DNA from: Laburnicola sp. R22_1 | Taxonomy: Eukaryota > Ascomycota > Dothideomycetes > Pleosporales > Didymosphaeriaceae | Assembly (NCBI GenBank): GCA_014281115.1 | Contig: JACONQ010000016.1 | Location: 186,001-250,000 of the forward strand | DNA length: 64,000 bases | Direction of reading: 5' to 3' | Part shown: positions 1 to 9,208 of the stretch, piece after piece | Layout of the letters: each line of letters opens with the position of its first letter | Position numbering within the stretch: the stretch's first letter is position 1 | Translations under genes and position numbers: made by a program | Notes under the pieces: model-generated | Database searches by the model: none | The model's input: only the letters and a program-made list of their open reading frames with translations | Told to the model about the DNA's origin: nothing

Positions 1-470
1 TGCAGACAACACCCTTAATAGAAAGAGCTTATAGGGGTACATTATTAAATTGTTTAGTAGTCTTGTCGCCTAGAAGGCAAACAAACAAGACACTGTCACT
101 ACTTTAACAACTAAAGCTAAGTTGCTAGCACTTTTACAAGTTGCAAAGAAGGCACTATTTATAGCTTAGTTAATTAATAAACTTAAGATTAAACTATCGC
201 TATTAACAATTACTATTAATTGCGACAACTAACAAACTATTCGACTTGTTACTAAGGAAATCGCCAAATTGCAAACTAAGCTTAGGCATATTAACATACA
301 CAATTATTGGCTTCGATAAGAAGTAGTACGTGGAGCTATTAAAGTCTAGTACTAGTAATTAGAAGAAATGGCAGCAGATAGTCTTACAAAAGCTCTGCTA
401 GCCGCCATATAGACTAAGTTCTTGAATTAACTAGGACTTAAAGACGTTAGGGGAAGGATTACTAACTAAA
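1..470 (+). pseudogene. RIP-degraded Copia RNase H tail
   Basis: The plus strand, read through many stops, gives the end of a Ty1/Copia polyprotein. Fragments such as QTIRLVTKEIAKLQTKLRHI and EMAADSLTKALLAAI match the RNase H C-terminus, with the ADSLTKAL motif near 372-400. Stops are mostly TAG, and the DNA is TA-rich, as expected from RIP. No intact reading frame survives. The upstream part of the element lies outside the window. Confidence 0.75.
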
Positions 471-595
471 AGGCCAACCTTAACAAGTTAGAAGATAGGA
501 TGGAAGCTTTTAAACTATAAGCAATAGTACAACTACGCAAGAGATAGTTTAGCTTAGCCCTCTGAGGATCCAAGCTAAGAGGGTGTGTCAGATAT

Positions 596-903
596 TAGGT
601 CACTAGAAATCACTATGATTTCACTGTGAAATTTAGTAGTTACGTGCGTTCGATTACATGGTCTCCTTATAACAACAGTTAGTGTAACTTATAGTGATTT
701 TACTGTGATTTCACTATGAAATACACAAAGGAGACTGGCGTACTACTGTTACACTACTCCGCACTATTACTAGTGCGTCTTAGCGCTAGATAGATATTGC
801 GTACGATAGCTGAGCTTCTCCGACAGAGATCACTCGACAATCAATTCATTATTAAATCCATCACTTTCATCTTATCTCATCAAAGATACTTACGTATCTA
901 ACA
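596..903 (+). repeat. Copia LTR of the left-edge element
   Basis: The polymerase remnant is followed by a purine-rich tract and then a 308 bp segment starting TGTCAGATA and ending TATCTAACA. These ends are near-perfect inverted repeats of the TG...CA form of an LTR. The segment is less TA-rich than its surroundings. The partner LTR is outside the window, so boundaries rest on terminal motifs and position only. Confidence 0.6.
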
Positions 904-2090
904 GCTAGAAGGCTTTTAGCAATACTAGTTTTAGCTTATTATTAGCTAATTTTATATCTTTACTAGCCTTTATTTGCCCTATATCTAAATCTATTAGAGC
1001 TTTCTAGTGCCTCTAGTTTAAAAATTAAGCTTAGGGGCTCTTTTTTATTTAGTTTAATATTAAGTACTTTATATAACTATCTAAATAGACGCTAAGATTC
1101 TTATAGTAGTAATAGTGGCGAGTGCCCTAGGTAGCCTTAAAGACAAAGTTTTAGGAGACGTACAGCCTAATAGCTAATAAAGCTATATTTTAAAACTAAC
1201 TTTTTAGTAGCTAAATAGGCGCTTCTAGATAACGCCCTATTAGCTAAGATGCCGCTAATTTCCCTCCTATATACTTGGCCACTTACTTAGTGTTAGTTTA
1301 ACAAAACTAACACCCATTTTATTATTAGAACTAAATAGGGCCTAAGATAAAAGCCTTTATTATTCTACTCCTAGGTAGATAATTTAATAATATATATACT
1401 ATATAATATTAAAAGAGAAATATTATAGACCTTTTAGTGTATAGTATAACACTATGAAGAAAAGCTATAGGTATGCTAAAAACACATTAAAAAAAAGTAA
1501 AGTAGTAGAATAAGTTAGGCTAGGTAGGAACTATTTATTAGTATATATAAATTAGTCCTTTATACTAATAATAAGGTAGTTAATTATAAGATATACTAGG
1601 TACTAAAGTTAATAATAATATAACGCGCAGCTATTGCCTACGTAGCATAAAATGCGCAACTAGATAAAGATCGCCTATTTATACTACCTTTCTATCCTTG
1701 TAAATATTTAATCGCTAGTTAAGATCTTAAGGTTAGTTGCCATGTCTATTATCTAGTAACGCGGCGGGTGGGCGAGCAAGTTAGGGTGTTGTTGTTGTAG
1801 GGTTAGTCGTCTTAGAAGCTAGGGGAAGATGTTAGAAAAACTTTAACGCGCTCTAGTCCTAGGGCTTAGCGCTTATATAAAACATTATATTATATACTAG
1901 TAGGCGCTAGTAACGCAATAAAAAAACGCAGTAATGAAACGCAGTGGGGCTACTTAAAAACTAATAAGTAGAGGCAGTTTATACTCCTGCCTAGGAGGGA
2001 TACTATATAATAACATAGTAATAATATTAACTTTTAAAAAGGTAAGTAAGGGCGAATCTTAGAGGGGTGCTAAGAAATCCCCTAATTTTT
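904..2090. repeat. TA-rich RIP-degraded block
   Basis: No gene is visible in about 1.2 kb of TA-rich DNA full of TAG/TTA words. A stretch at about 1345-1390, containing CCTAGGTAGAT, recurs in diverged form at about 19950-20000, so both belong to one old repeat family. The switch to GC-balanced DNA at about 2090 is abrupt, about 110 bp before the methyltransferase start. Confidence 0.65.
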
Positions 2091-2197
2091 GAAACTATCA
2101 GATGCAACGTGCCCCAAGGCCGACTCGTTCGTTAACGGTTATATTGAGCCTACCTTTCTCACTCCAACGACACACCATCCTCCCCCTTTGAACCAGC

Positions 2198-3307
2198 ATG
2201 GCAACCCGCTCCGCTATCTCCAGCGGCGCCCAGCGCCTCGACTCCCTCCGCACAACTCCCCCCAGGCCAACCATCCAACAAGCACCACCAAGACACATTT
2301 CCCACAAGCAGCCCTCCTCAACCCAAGCCCCAGACGACAACAGCGTCTGGAAACTCAAAAACGTCAAAGCCGCCTACTGGAACGACTACATCGCCACACG
2401 GCCCCGCTACGACGCCACCATCTTCGACCCCATCTTCGCCTACCACGCCGCCGCAGCTAAAACTAATAATTGGAACAACGCCCTCGACGTCGGGACGGGC
2501 GCTGGATCCGCACTGGGTCTCTTAACGGAGCGCTTCGTCCACGTCACAGCCAGCGACAACGACACCACAAGTCTGGGCTTCGCGCAAGAGCTCCACGCAA
2601 ATATCCCGGCTAGTACACTCTCGTGGACGGTGTCCAAAGCCGAGGATCTAACGGCGCACCATGCGCCCTCGTCGTTTGACATGGTAACGTGCGCGCTGAC
2701 GTTTCCGCTGCTGGATACGGCCAAAGCGCTGCATTGCATGGCTACGCTGCTGCGACCTGGTGGCACGCTGGCTATCTGGTTCTACGGCCCGCCTGTTTTG
2801 CTTGATCCCAAGCAGCGGGGAAAAGGACAGAAGGCTTTGTATGCGGCGCTTGATCATGCGTTCAGGCCTGTGGTTAGTGGCGGGGGTGCGCAGGCGCGTG
2901 CGGATTGGAAGCGGGCTGCGGAGGGGATGGCGAGCTGGTTGGATTATATTCCGTTTTCGGCGGGGCAGTGGGAAGATGTGCGGCGGGAGAAGTGGAATAA
3001 TAAGGATGCGAGGTTGGCGTTTTTTGGGCCGGATGCGTGCGATTTTCAGATTGAGCCGACGAGCGCGGTGGGTGAGGAGGAGACGGTTGTTGAGCGGCAG
3101 GATCCCAGCTTTTGGAGGGTGGATTGGGATGGAGAGATGTTGAGGCGGTTTGTGCTGGCGGTGTTTCCGAAACCGGATCATATGAATAGTGCGGATGAGA
3201 TTATGAGGCGGCACTTTGAAGAGTTGGATAAGGCGGTTGGGGGCAAAGAGGTGAAGGTGCCTATAACCTGGCCTGCAGTATTGGTCCTCGCGAGGAAAAC
3301 TAAGTAA
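2198..3307 (+). CDS. Class I SAM-dependent methyltransferase
   Basis: Intronless 369-residue protein. Residues about 55-70 (KAAYWNDYIATRPRY) and motif I at about 95-103 (LDVGTGAGS) resemble the trans-aconitate/UbiE-type class I methyltransferases. SASDND-like acidic motif II follows at about 118, and LLRPGGTLAIWFYGPP is the usual post-IV strand. The first ~45 residues are low-complexity, rich in Pro, Ser and Thr, so a later start is possible, although this ATG is the first in frame after the TA-rich block. The substrate cannot be read from sequence. It converges with the SDR gene, and both sit beside the DUF3328/precursor group, so a tailoring role is conceivable but not shown. Confidence 0.85.
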   Translation: MATRSAISSGAQRLDSLRTTPPRPTIQQAPPRHISHKQPSSTQAPDDNSVWKLKNVKAAYWNDYIATRPRYDATIFDPIFAYHAAAAKTNNWNNALDVGTGAGSALGLLTERFVHVTASDNDTTSLGFAQELHANIPASTLSWTVSKAEDLTAHHAPSSFDMVTCALTFPLLDTAKALHCMATLLRPGGTLAIWFYGPPVLLDPKQRGKGQKALYAALDHAFRPVVSGGGAQARADWKRAAEGMASWLDYIPFSAGQWEDVRREKWNNKDARLAFFGPDACDFQIEPTSAVGEEETVVERQDPSFWRVDWDGEMLRRFVLAVFPKPDHMNSADEIMRRHFEELDKAVGGKEVKVPITWPAVLVLARKTK

Positions 3308-3340
3308 CTAGAATTGTCCTTGATGACAGCCTGCGACAAG

Positions 3341-3406
3341 AGTTCTATAGGAGTTCTGTAGGAGTTCTATAGGAGTTCTATAGGAGTTCTATAGGAGTTC
3401 TATAGG
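3341..3406. repeat. 11-bp tandem repeat, six copies
   Basis: Six head-to-tail copies of AGTTCTATAGG; the second copy has one change (G for A). It lies between the convergent 3' ends of the methyltransferase and SDR genes and may fall in one or both 3' UTRs. Confidence 0.9.
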
Positions 3407-3464
3407 ATTTGCAGAAATCCACATCCTTCGAAGCTGTGGAGTTTCTACTACTACTACTTCGATT

Positions 3465-4460
3465 TCACCACTCAATCTCCATCCGCTCCTCGTCAATGGA
3501 CATGAACTTCCCTCCCACCGTCTCCCGCGTCGCTCCTTCAAGCTGCCCCAGAACAAACTTGACCGAAGCAGACACAGGCACAAACGCCTGCTCGTAACCG
3601 AAATGCTTCGCGCCCTTGTTGCCCATGTCTGTCTGCATGAATCTAGACCCCCGTCAGCCATATACCGCATAAGACAAGCGAAGAAGATCAGAGCCTCGTA
3701 CCCCGGATCCAAGACAAACGCAGTAACACTCGGACACTCGAAATGGATTTTCCGAGTAAGATAGTGCGCGACCGTTTTGCTAGCGCCATATGCAAACATG
3801 GGCCACGGCGCCTTCTCCATGCCGCCGATGCTCGCAATGGGCGAACCGAGAAGAACGAACTTCCCAGTCGGGCTGTTTTCAAGCAGCTTCCGGATCCCCT
3901 GGAAGAGGCGCAACGGTCCTGCATGTCCGTTAATACAATTACGCGAAAGCTAGTCTGTCTCCTTCCTCCCGTCGGGCAGTACAGTACAGCACAGTACAGT
4001 AGCATCGGGACGAGGAAAGGCACTTACCTATCCCATTCACATCAACCAATCGGCCGACCTCCTCGGGCTTGGCCGTCGCCAAATCGCCGTAGACCTCTCC
4101 GAATCCCGCATTCGCAATCACAACGTCTAGCTTCTGCAGGCCATGGTCCGAGGCCAGCACGCGCGCAGCCTCGGCCGCGTCGCTATCCGACGTGCTGTCG
4201 ATTTTCACGGTGATTAGCTGCGTCGCCGCGGCGCGAGGGAGCTCGGACAAGGAGCGGCTCTGCGGGCTCAGAGGGTCCCGCACGGCTGCTATGATGGTGT
4301 GTGAGGGCTGCGAGAGGAGAGCTTCTACCAGTGCTCGTCCTAGGCCTGCACCGTAGGGGGGATTGTCAGCTTAGCTCTCGGGGGGCAAGCACAATGCATT
4401 CATTGCATGACGGGAGGACGGTGTACCTCTGCTCGCGCCGGTGATGAGATAGATCGCCAT
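3465..4460 (-). CDS. Short-chain dehydrogenase/reductase
   Basis: Four exons (4460-4427, 4345-4028, 3918-3702, 3642-3465) give a 248-residue classical SDR, the usual family length. Exon 1 carries the start of the Rossmann motif TGASRG, completed across intron 1 as TGASRGLGRA. NAG (in IANAGFGEV) and the catalytic YGASK tetrad residues are intact. Every splice site is GT-AG and the phases are consistent. Intron 2 contains a short TGTACTG-like internal repeat. It probably catalyses NAD(P)H-dependent carbonyl/alcohol conversion; the substrate is unknown. It is divergent from the first UstYa-like gene across about 600 bp, which could be a shared promoter, making it a candidate pathway member. Confidence 0.88.
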
Positions 4461-4465
4461 GATGG

Positions 4466-4466
<1 letters not shown>

Positions 4467-4497
<31 letters not shown>
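4467..4497. repeat. (ATTG)n microsatellite
   Basis: About eight ATTG units end 6 bp upstream of the SDR start codon, so they lie in its 5' UTR or core promoter. Length variation here could affect expression, which is inference only. Confidence 0.9.
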
Positions 4498-5067
4498 ACT
4501 GGTTGGTGGTCTGAGATGCGGACGAGAGAGATCGATAGACTACGTGGCGGCGGAGAAATATGGGGTTCGAATACTCTGCGCTAGCCAGAAGAGGACACTG
4601 TGTAGGATCTTGGCCGCCGTGATGTGATGGTCTCCTCGTCCGACTGCGCTTTTGCTCGAGAGATATAACGCAGCTGCAATATCATGCATGGTCCTCTCGA
4701 GGCGTATGCCCCGCTATGTCACACCATCAGCGTAGCTCCACGGGGTGCCGGTTCCGTGAGCGCTACTGGATTCATACTGCAACCGGCAGGTGCTTCATGT
4801 CCGCTTACCAGGTGGCAGGCGGTCAGTCGTGCATAATGAGCATCTGTATGGATCTCTCGTGAGAGAAAGTCAACCGAGAATTTCGCCGGCATTCATGCAA
4901 CTGCCAGCTACCGGTGCTGGTATACCTCTAACCTTGGAATCTAAGCCAACCAGGTCATACCCAGTAAGCGAGTAACACCCCAAGCCCAAGGCTGCCTCCG
5001 GGGCTCCCAACCGTATGCTCAGAAGAAATTGTACAGCATCGACCGTCTTTTCATCTCGCGGCTCAAA

Positions 5068-6141
5068 ATGGACAAATCTCGATACACGCATCTGCGCGGC
5101 TCCGAAGAGACGGACGGCGACGAAACTGCGCGGTTTGCTGGGTATGTGGGGCGCGAGACAGCGTCGCCTACGCAGCAGCGGATACGCCACATGGTGCTTG
5201 TCGCGCTCCTTGGGCTGTCCAACATCATCTTCTTCAGTCTGTGGATCACCACTGCGTATAAAGAACCCCCCTCGCAAGAAAACTGCGTCCGCCCGCAGTT
5301 AACCTTCTGTAAGACTTTTCAAAGTTTCAAGCATGTAGCATTTTGAGACTCACGGACTGACTGACTGACTGGTGAAATCAGCGCCTGCGACCGACGTACT
5401 GCGCTACGAGAAAAAGCGATTATGGAGGGACATCGATGGGCCTAATCGTTTTGTCGGGGCGCCACGCCCAGAACTCGACAAAGCATGGCACGATCTGCTT
5501 GAGCGTGAGGAGTGGCGCACATGCGAACGCGGAACGTCATAGCACTGACTGACAGCAACGCAGCGATGACCATCCGCGTCACGGGCGACGAGCTCGCGCA
5601 GTTCTCCGAGGGCGACACCTCGATCGCGCTGAAAGACGGGTCCGGCTATATCGCTGAAATGGGGGCTTACCACGAGCTGCACTGCATTGTAGGACGCCGC
5701 TTTCTCTCGCAAAGTTCACACGGAAGTAACTAACTGCTTTGCTTGCGCAAGAAACGCATCCGCAGGTATATCTTCTTTGACTACTACTACCACAACCTCA
5801 CCGCGGAGGAGCAAGACATCGAGGACAAACACATGGGTATGTCCCCAGTACACCTCTCTTCTCACGCACGGGATAGATGTTTTCTTTTGAGAATCGAATC
5901 GAGCTGACGCAGAGGAAAAGATCACTGTCTGGAGTACTGGCGCGAGTCGGTCATGTGTCGGGGCGATGTCACGCTGAGTACTTTTTTCTGGCGCGAGGAC
6001 GGGTATCCGACGTCGAGGGTGTATACCGATAACGAGTGTGTGGATTGGCAGGCGTTGGACACGTGGGCGCGGAAGCGCATGGTCGATATGAGTGATTTGT
6101 CTGTTCTTGTGCCTGGTGCGAAGAACGAACGCATAGTGTAG
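5068..6141 (+). CDS. UstYa-family (DUF3328) oxidase A
   Basis: Five exons (5068-5308, 5382-5504, 5564-5688, 5752-5836, 5921-6141) give 264 residues, the normal size for DUF3328. A single membrane helix spans about residues 42-63. Both signature motifs are complete: HELHC at 158-162 (HxxHC) and HCLEYWR at 193-199 (HCxxxxR), the latter formed only after splicing. UstYa proteins are copper- or metal-dependent oxidases that cyclise or oxidise fungal RiPP peptides, and a few act on non-ribosomal peptides; they work in the secretory pathway. I start at the ATG at 5068 because its context (CAAAATGG) is good and it precedes the N-terminal cytosolic segment. It is tail-to-tail with oxidase B and close to the repeat precursor gene. 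Confidence 0.9.
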
Positions 6142-6249
6142 AGCGCGGTATGCTAGCACGAATGCTTAGAATTGAGTATATTCATTCAAAAACCACCCTG
6201 CTGAAAGTACTGAGAGCTATATTGTCTATTCCCTACCAACAACGTACAT

Positions 6250-7043
6250 TCAAGTAACAATGCCCGTATCCGACGAATTAGCATACCGCTCCGCAAAATC
6301 CTTCACCAGATCATAGTCCCTGCACACCTTTGTCTGATTCCACCCATTCGTCGTATGCGTCACCGGGTCCAACACCTCCAGATTCGTATCCGCATGGCAC
6401 ATGAGCGTCTGCCTGATATAATCGAAGCAATGCCGCACATGGAACGGCGCAGTGCGTGTCCCCGTTGCGTTGTCCCAGTCCGGCACCTCGGCCATTTCCA
6501 TGGGCTCGCTGGCCAGCGCCTCGTAGTAGGCTATCACTATCGCATGCTTGTGGTACGTCAGCGAGCGGGGTGGAAGTGAGAGTGAGAGAAACAGAAGACA
6601 CTCACGAGACAGTGCATTTGGTGGAAGAGTGCGATATTGGAGGCTTCTGGTGCGAGTTGTGGGTGTGTGATGAAACCTCGTCCAACGGGGATGATGGAGG
6701 CCCAGGCGGCTTCGGATTCTTCGTCTGGTTTCTGCGTGAATGTGAAATTATGCTGCCATTTCTGGTGGACGGTTCCAGGAGGTACTATCATGATACTGTT
6801 AGCAGGTGGTCTCGCGCTGGTACGGATCGCATTACCTGGTAAGCCATAGCGAATAGTTTCAGTGTTTTGCGAGCGGCCGATAAAGAAGCCAGCTGCTACC
6901 GCTACAGTGAGCGAGCAAACCAGCACAATCCACTGCACATAGCCGTGAAGCTGCTTGTTCGCTTGTAGTTTATTATTGATATGGTGGGTAGTAGGGAGGA
7001 GGGTCTCGTTTTCTTCATGATGCTCGTTCTTTTCGACCTTCAT
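6250..7043 (-). CDS. UstYa-family (DUF3328) oxidase B
   Basis: Three exons (7043-6836, 6784-6606, 6546-6250) give 227 residues. Residues about 35-55 form the single membrane anchor. HQMHC at 124-128 and HCFDYIR at 168-174 are the two DUF3328 motifs, so the active site looks intact. The introns are 51 and 59 nt with good branch sites. It is clearly diverged from oxidase A, so this is not a recent duplication. Dikaritin clusters typically carry two or more UstY paralogues with different peptide-oxidising roles. It is divergent from the precursor gene, with about 720 bp between the two starts, which suggests co-regulation. Confidence 0.9.
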
Positions 7044-7767
7044 GATGATGCGGAGAGCAAACGCAAACTGCCAACGATTCAGATGCACTCTGCAGACAGC
7101 GACTTTTCCCCGGCTTTGGGCGCTCGGAACTTAATCTGACTCGTTGGGGCTGGGTTTTCCTGCGACTGTACATAAGACGGCGTGGCTTGGGCGGTAACCG
7201 GTGGGCCGGGGGGCCCGCCCTTGGCCTACATTAAACTTGTGGGAGCGCTGTAGAACGCCCTGCCTAGTCACGGTGTTTGCGGTACAAAATTTCCGCACTG
7301 GGACGCCAAGCGTCATAGTAGTGTTTTGACAATATACATTATCCATGTCGTTGCGTACAACGGACAGGGACGCCATGATACCGCGGTGGTAATATTTTGT
7401 ATCGCCTAGCTCACCGGAATCGACTGATGATAGTGAGGGAGACCTTGCTGCAATAGATTGCAACAAGGATGACCAAACGGGGACCCAAACAGTGGCACCA
7501 GATGGTGAGATAACGCCTGGACGCATAAAGAGACGTACGAGTGCTAATGCAACGGACACTGCGAGAGACACACGCATGACCGACTGGGGCAAAATCCGGC
7601 AGCAATGGCCCATGCCGGCGTGACCCCGCAGAGAGGCATATAGAGGCCATTGATTGCTGTCCGATCAAGAGGGTCCGAGCCTAAGTCTGCAGACTGGATC
7701 TTCTCATCGACTTTTAGCCCAAGCTTACAGACCTCTTCGTCGACACTTCGTTGCCACCACCTCGGTA

Positions 7768-8280
7768 ATGCGTTTCGTATACTTCTCCCTCCTCGCCGGT
7801 GCGGCTCTTGCGCTCCCGCTGAACCAAGGTATGCACGCATACGTACATGGCTGAGATGATGGAGCTCGGCTAACTCGATATGCTGTGTTAGCGGCCACCA
7901 ACGCTGCGGATGCGGACGATCAGGTTCGCAACTCGTGGTCTGCTCGTGGGCACATCGTGCCCAAGGATGCCGACGATCAGGTTCGCAACTCGTGGTCCGC
8001 CCGCGGGCAGCTCATGCCAAAGGATGCCGACGATCAGGTTCGCAACTCGTGGTCCGCCCGCGGGCAGCTCATGCCAAAGGATGCCGACGATCAGGTCCGC
8101 AACTCGTGGTCTGCGCGCACGGCCGAGGATGCAGACGACCAAGTACGCAACTCGTGGTCTGCTCGCGGGCAGCTTACGCCAAAGGACGCTGATGACGAGG
8201 TGCGCAACTCGTGGTCAGCAAGGGAAGCAGATGCGGATGCAGACGACCAAGTTCGCAACAGCTGGTCGGCACGCGGTTGA
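7768..8280 (+). CDS. Secreted seven-repeat peptide precursor (candidate RiPP)
   Basis: Two exons (7768-7828, 7892-8280; 63 nt phase-1 intron) give 149 residues. Residues 1-16 are a signal peptide (hydrophobic core FSLLAGAALA). From residue 27 to the end there are seven copies of DADD[Q/E]VRNSWSAR separated by short spacers: GHIVPK, GQLMPK twice, TAE, GQLTPK, EADA, and a final G. The copies begin at 7909, 7966, 8023, 8080, 8128, 8185 and 8236. Codons for Ser, Ala and Arg vary between copies while residues do not, pointing to selection on the peptide. The architecture matches UstA/PhomA-type RiPP precursors, and two UstYa genes are adjacent. Unlike those, no KR or RR Kex2 sites flank the repeats, only single Arg/Lys. 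Trp is the only aromatic residue available for crosslinking. A pheromone-like or Kex2-processed effector peptide is the main alternative. Confidence 0.85.
7909..8277 (+). repeat. Coding tandem repeat of the precursor, 42-57 bp units
   Basis: Seven units: four of 57 bp (copies 1-3 and 5), one of 48, one of 51, and a final 42 bp. Copies 2 and 3 are nearly identical at DNA level, implying recent duplication, while copies 4-7 have drifted at third positions and the spacers have changed length. Confidence 0.9.
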
Positions 8281-9208
8281 ATTAACCCACGACCTACCTA
8301 AGGTGGTGTAGTCTAGTGGATCGTGCCGTATGTAGTGCGGAACGATGCGGGTGGCAGATAGATGGCGCGCCGTTGGGGTTGGTACTCCGCCAGTAGCACG
8401 GGCCCGGCCGTGGTCTAGCGCCCAAGGGGGAATAGTAGCAATATGCATTAACGGCACGATCCTTTGCCAATCCCACCATCCTTTTCTAGAATGTACTTTG
8501 CTATTGTTTTCCCGCCATTCTGCTCCCCAATCCCCCCGTTCTGCGAGAACTCAATACCACCGTGGTAGTTCAGTGTGCAAAGCCCGTGCCTTGCAACTTT
8601 GTTCCCTGGCACAAAAGCCCAAGAGAGATCTGGAGATCGATCGAACATGGACCATGCCCTCCGAGTGGGCACCAAAGTGCACTGTACAGTGCCCTAGGAG
8701 GTACAGGTAACTAGCGCAAATCCTTTGCAAGGTGGGTTTTCTTCTTGTAACAGACCGCGGAAGGACTTTGCGACCCATGCGCGCTAGTCACCCGTACCTC
8801 CTGGGGCACTGTACTAGTTGCCCAGCTGTCCAAATAGGCGTTCTAAACCCTTCTTGCTAGAGTGCCGAAGGCCGTCTCCGAATAGCCCAGTGCAGCCTCA
8901 CCAATCCGCCGTAAATACCCCCGCTAGGAAGTTGGGCCAGGGCCCCTGCTCTTCCACTGTCCGACGCACACGGTCTCGTGTGATCGGGTGAGCATGCAGC
9001 CGGCAGGGCGATACGCAGCATCATACGCTACCCGGCTAGGCCTAGCCGCCTAGTGAACCCCGAAGGCACCAGCCGCATCGAGTTAACTGATATAGTCTGA
9101 TTTCGTACATTTGCCGTCGAGTCCACTGCTGCCCGCGTTCCATCCAACGGCTATCTCGACCACTATCCGCTATCTTGACGCTGCTGTGCGGTGTCGCGAC
9201 TCGCAATT
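8281..9208. other. Intergenic region
   Basis: No convincing gene is seen between the precursor stop and the rhodopsin-domain gene. It contains the 131 bp inverted repeat listed separately. The final ~200 bp presumably hold the promoter of the downstream gene. Confidence 0.5.
8684..8814. repeat. Short hairpin/MITE-like inverted repeat
   Basis: A 34 bp arm at 8684-8717 starting GTACAGTGCCC is matched with four mismatches by the reverse complement of 8781-8814, around a 63 bp loop. It lies about 400 bp downstream of the precursor stop. It could be a small MITE or a transcript-level hairpin; no clear target duplication is seen. Confidence 0.65.

Noticed and set aside
4555..4600. tRNA-like B-box (GGTTCGAAT)
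   Set aside because: No A box or foldable acceptor and anticodon stems around it.
7131..7613. 160-codon minus-strand ORF between oxidase B and the precursor, starting with hydrophobic residues
   Set aside because: No family, Arg/Ser/Val-rich composition typical of chance ORFs, and it covers the likely shared promoter. A real small secreted protein cannot be excluded without RNA data.
7909..8277. CRISPR-like regularly spaced repeats
   Set aside because: Unit spacing is in multiples of three with a conserved reading frame, a signal peptide and an intron; the host is a fungus. It is a coding repeat.
7768..8280. Identity as a known dikaritin (ustiloxin, phomopsin, asperipin, victorin) or an alpha-pheromone precursor
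   Set aside because: The repeat does not match the cores I know, and it lacks KR sites and the paired Cys/Trp pattern of most filamentous alpha-pheromones.
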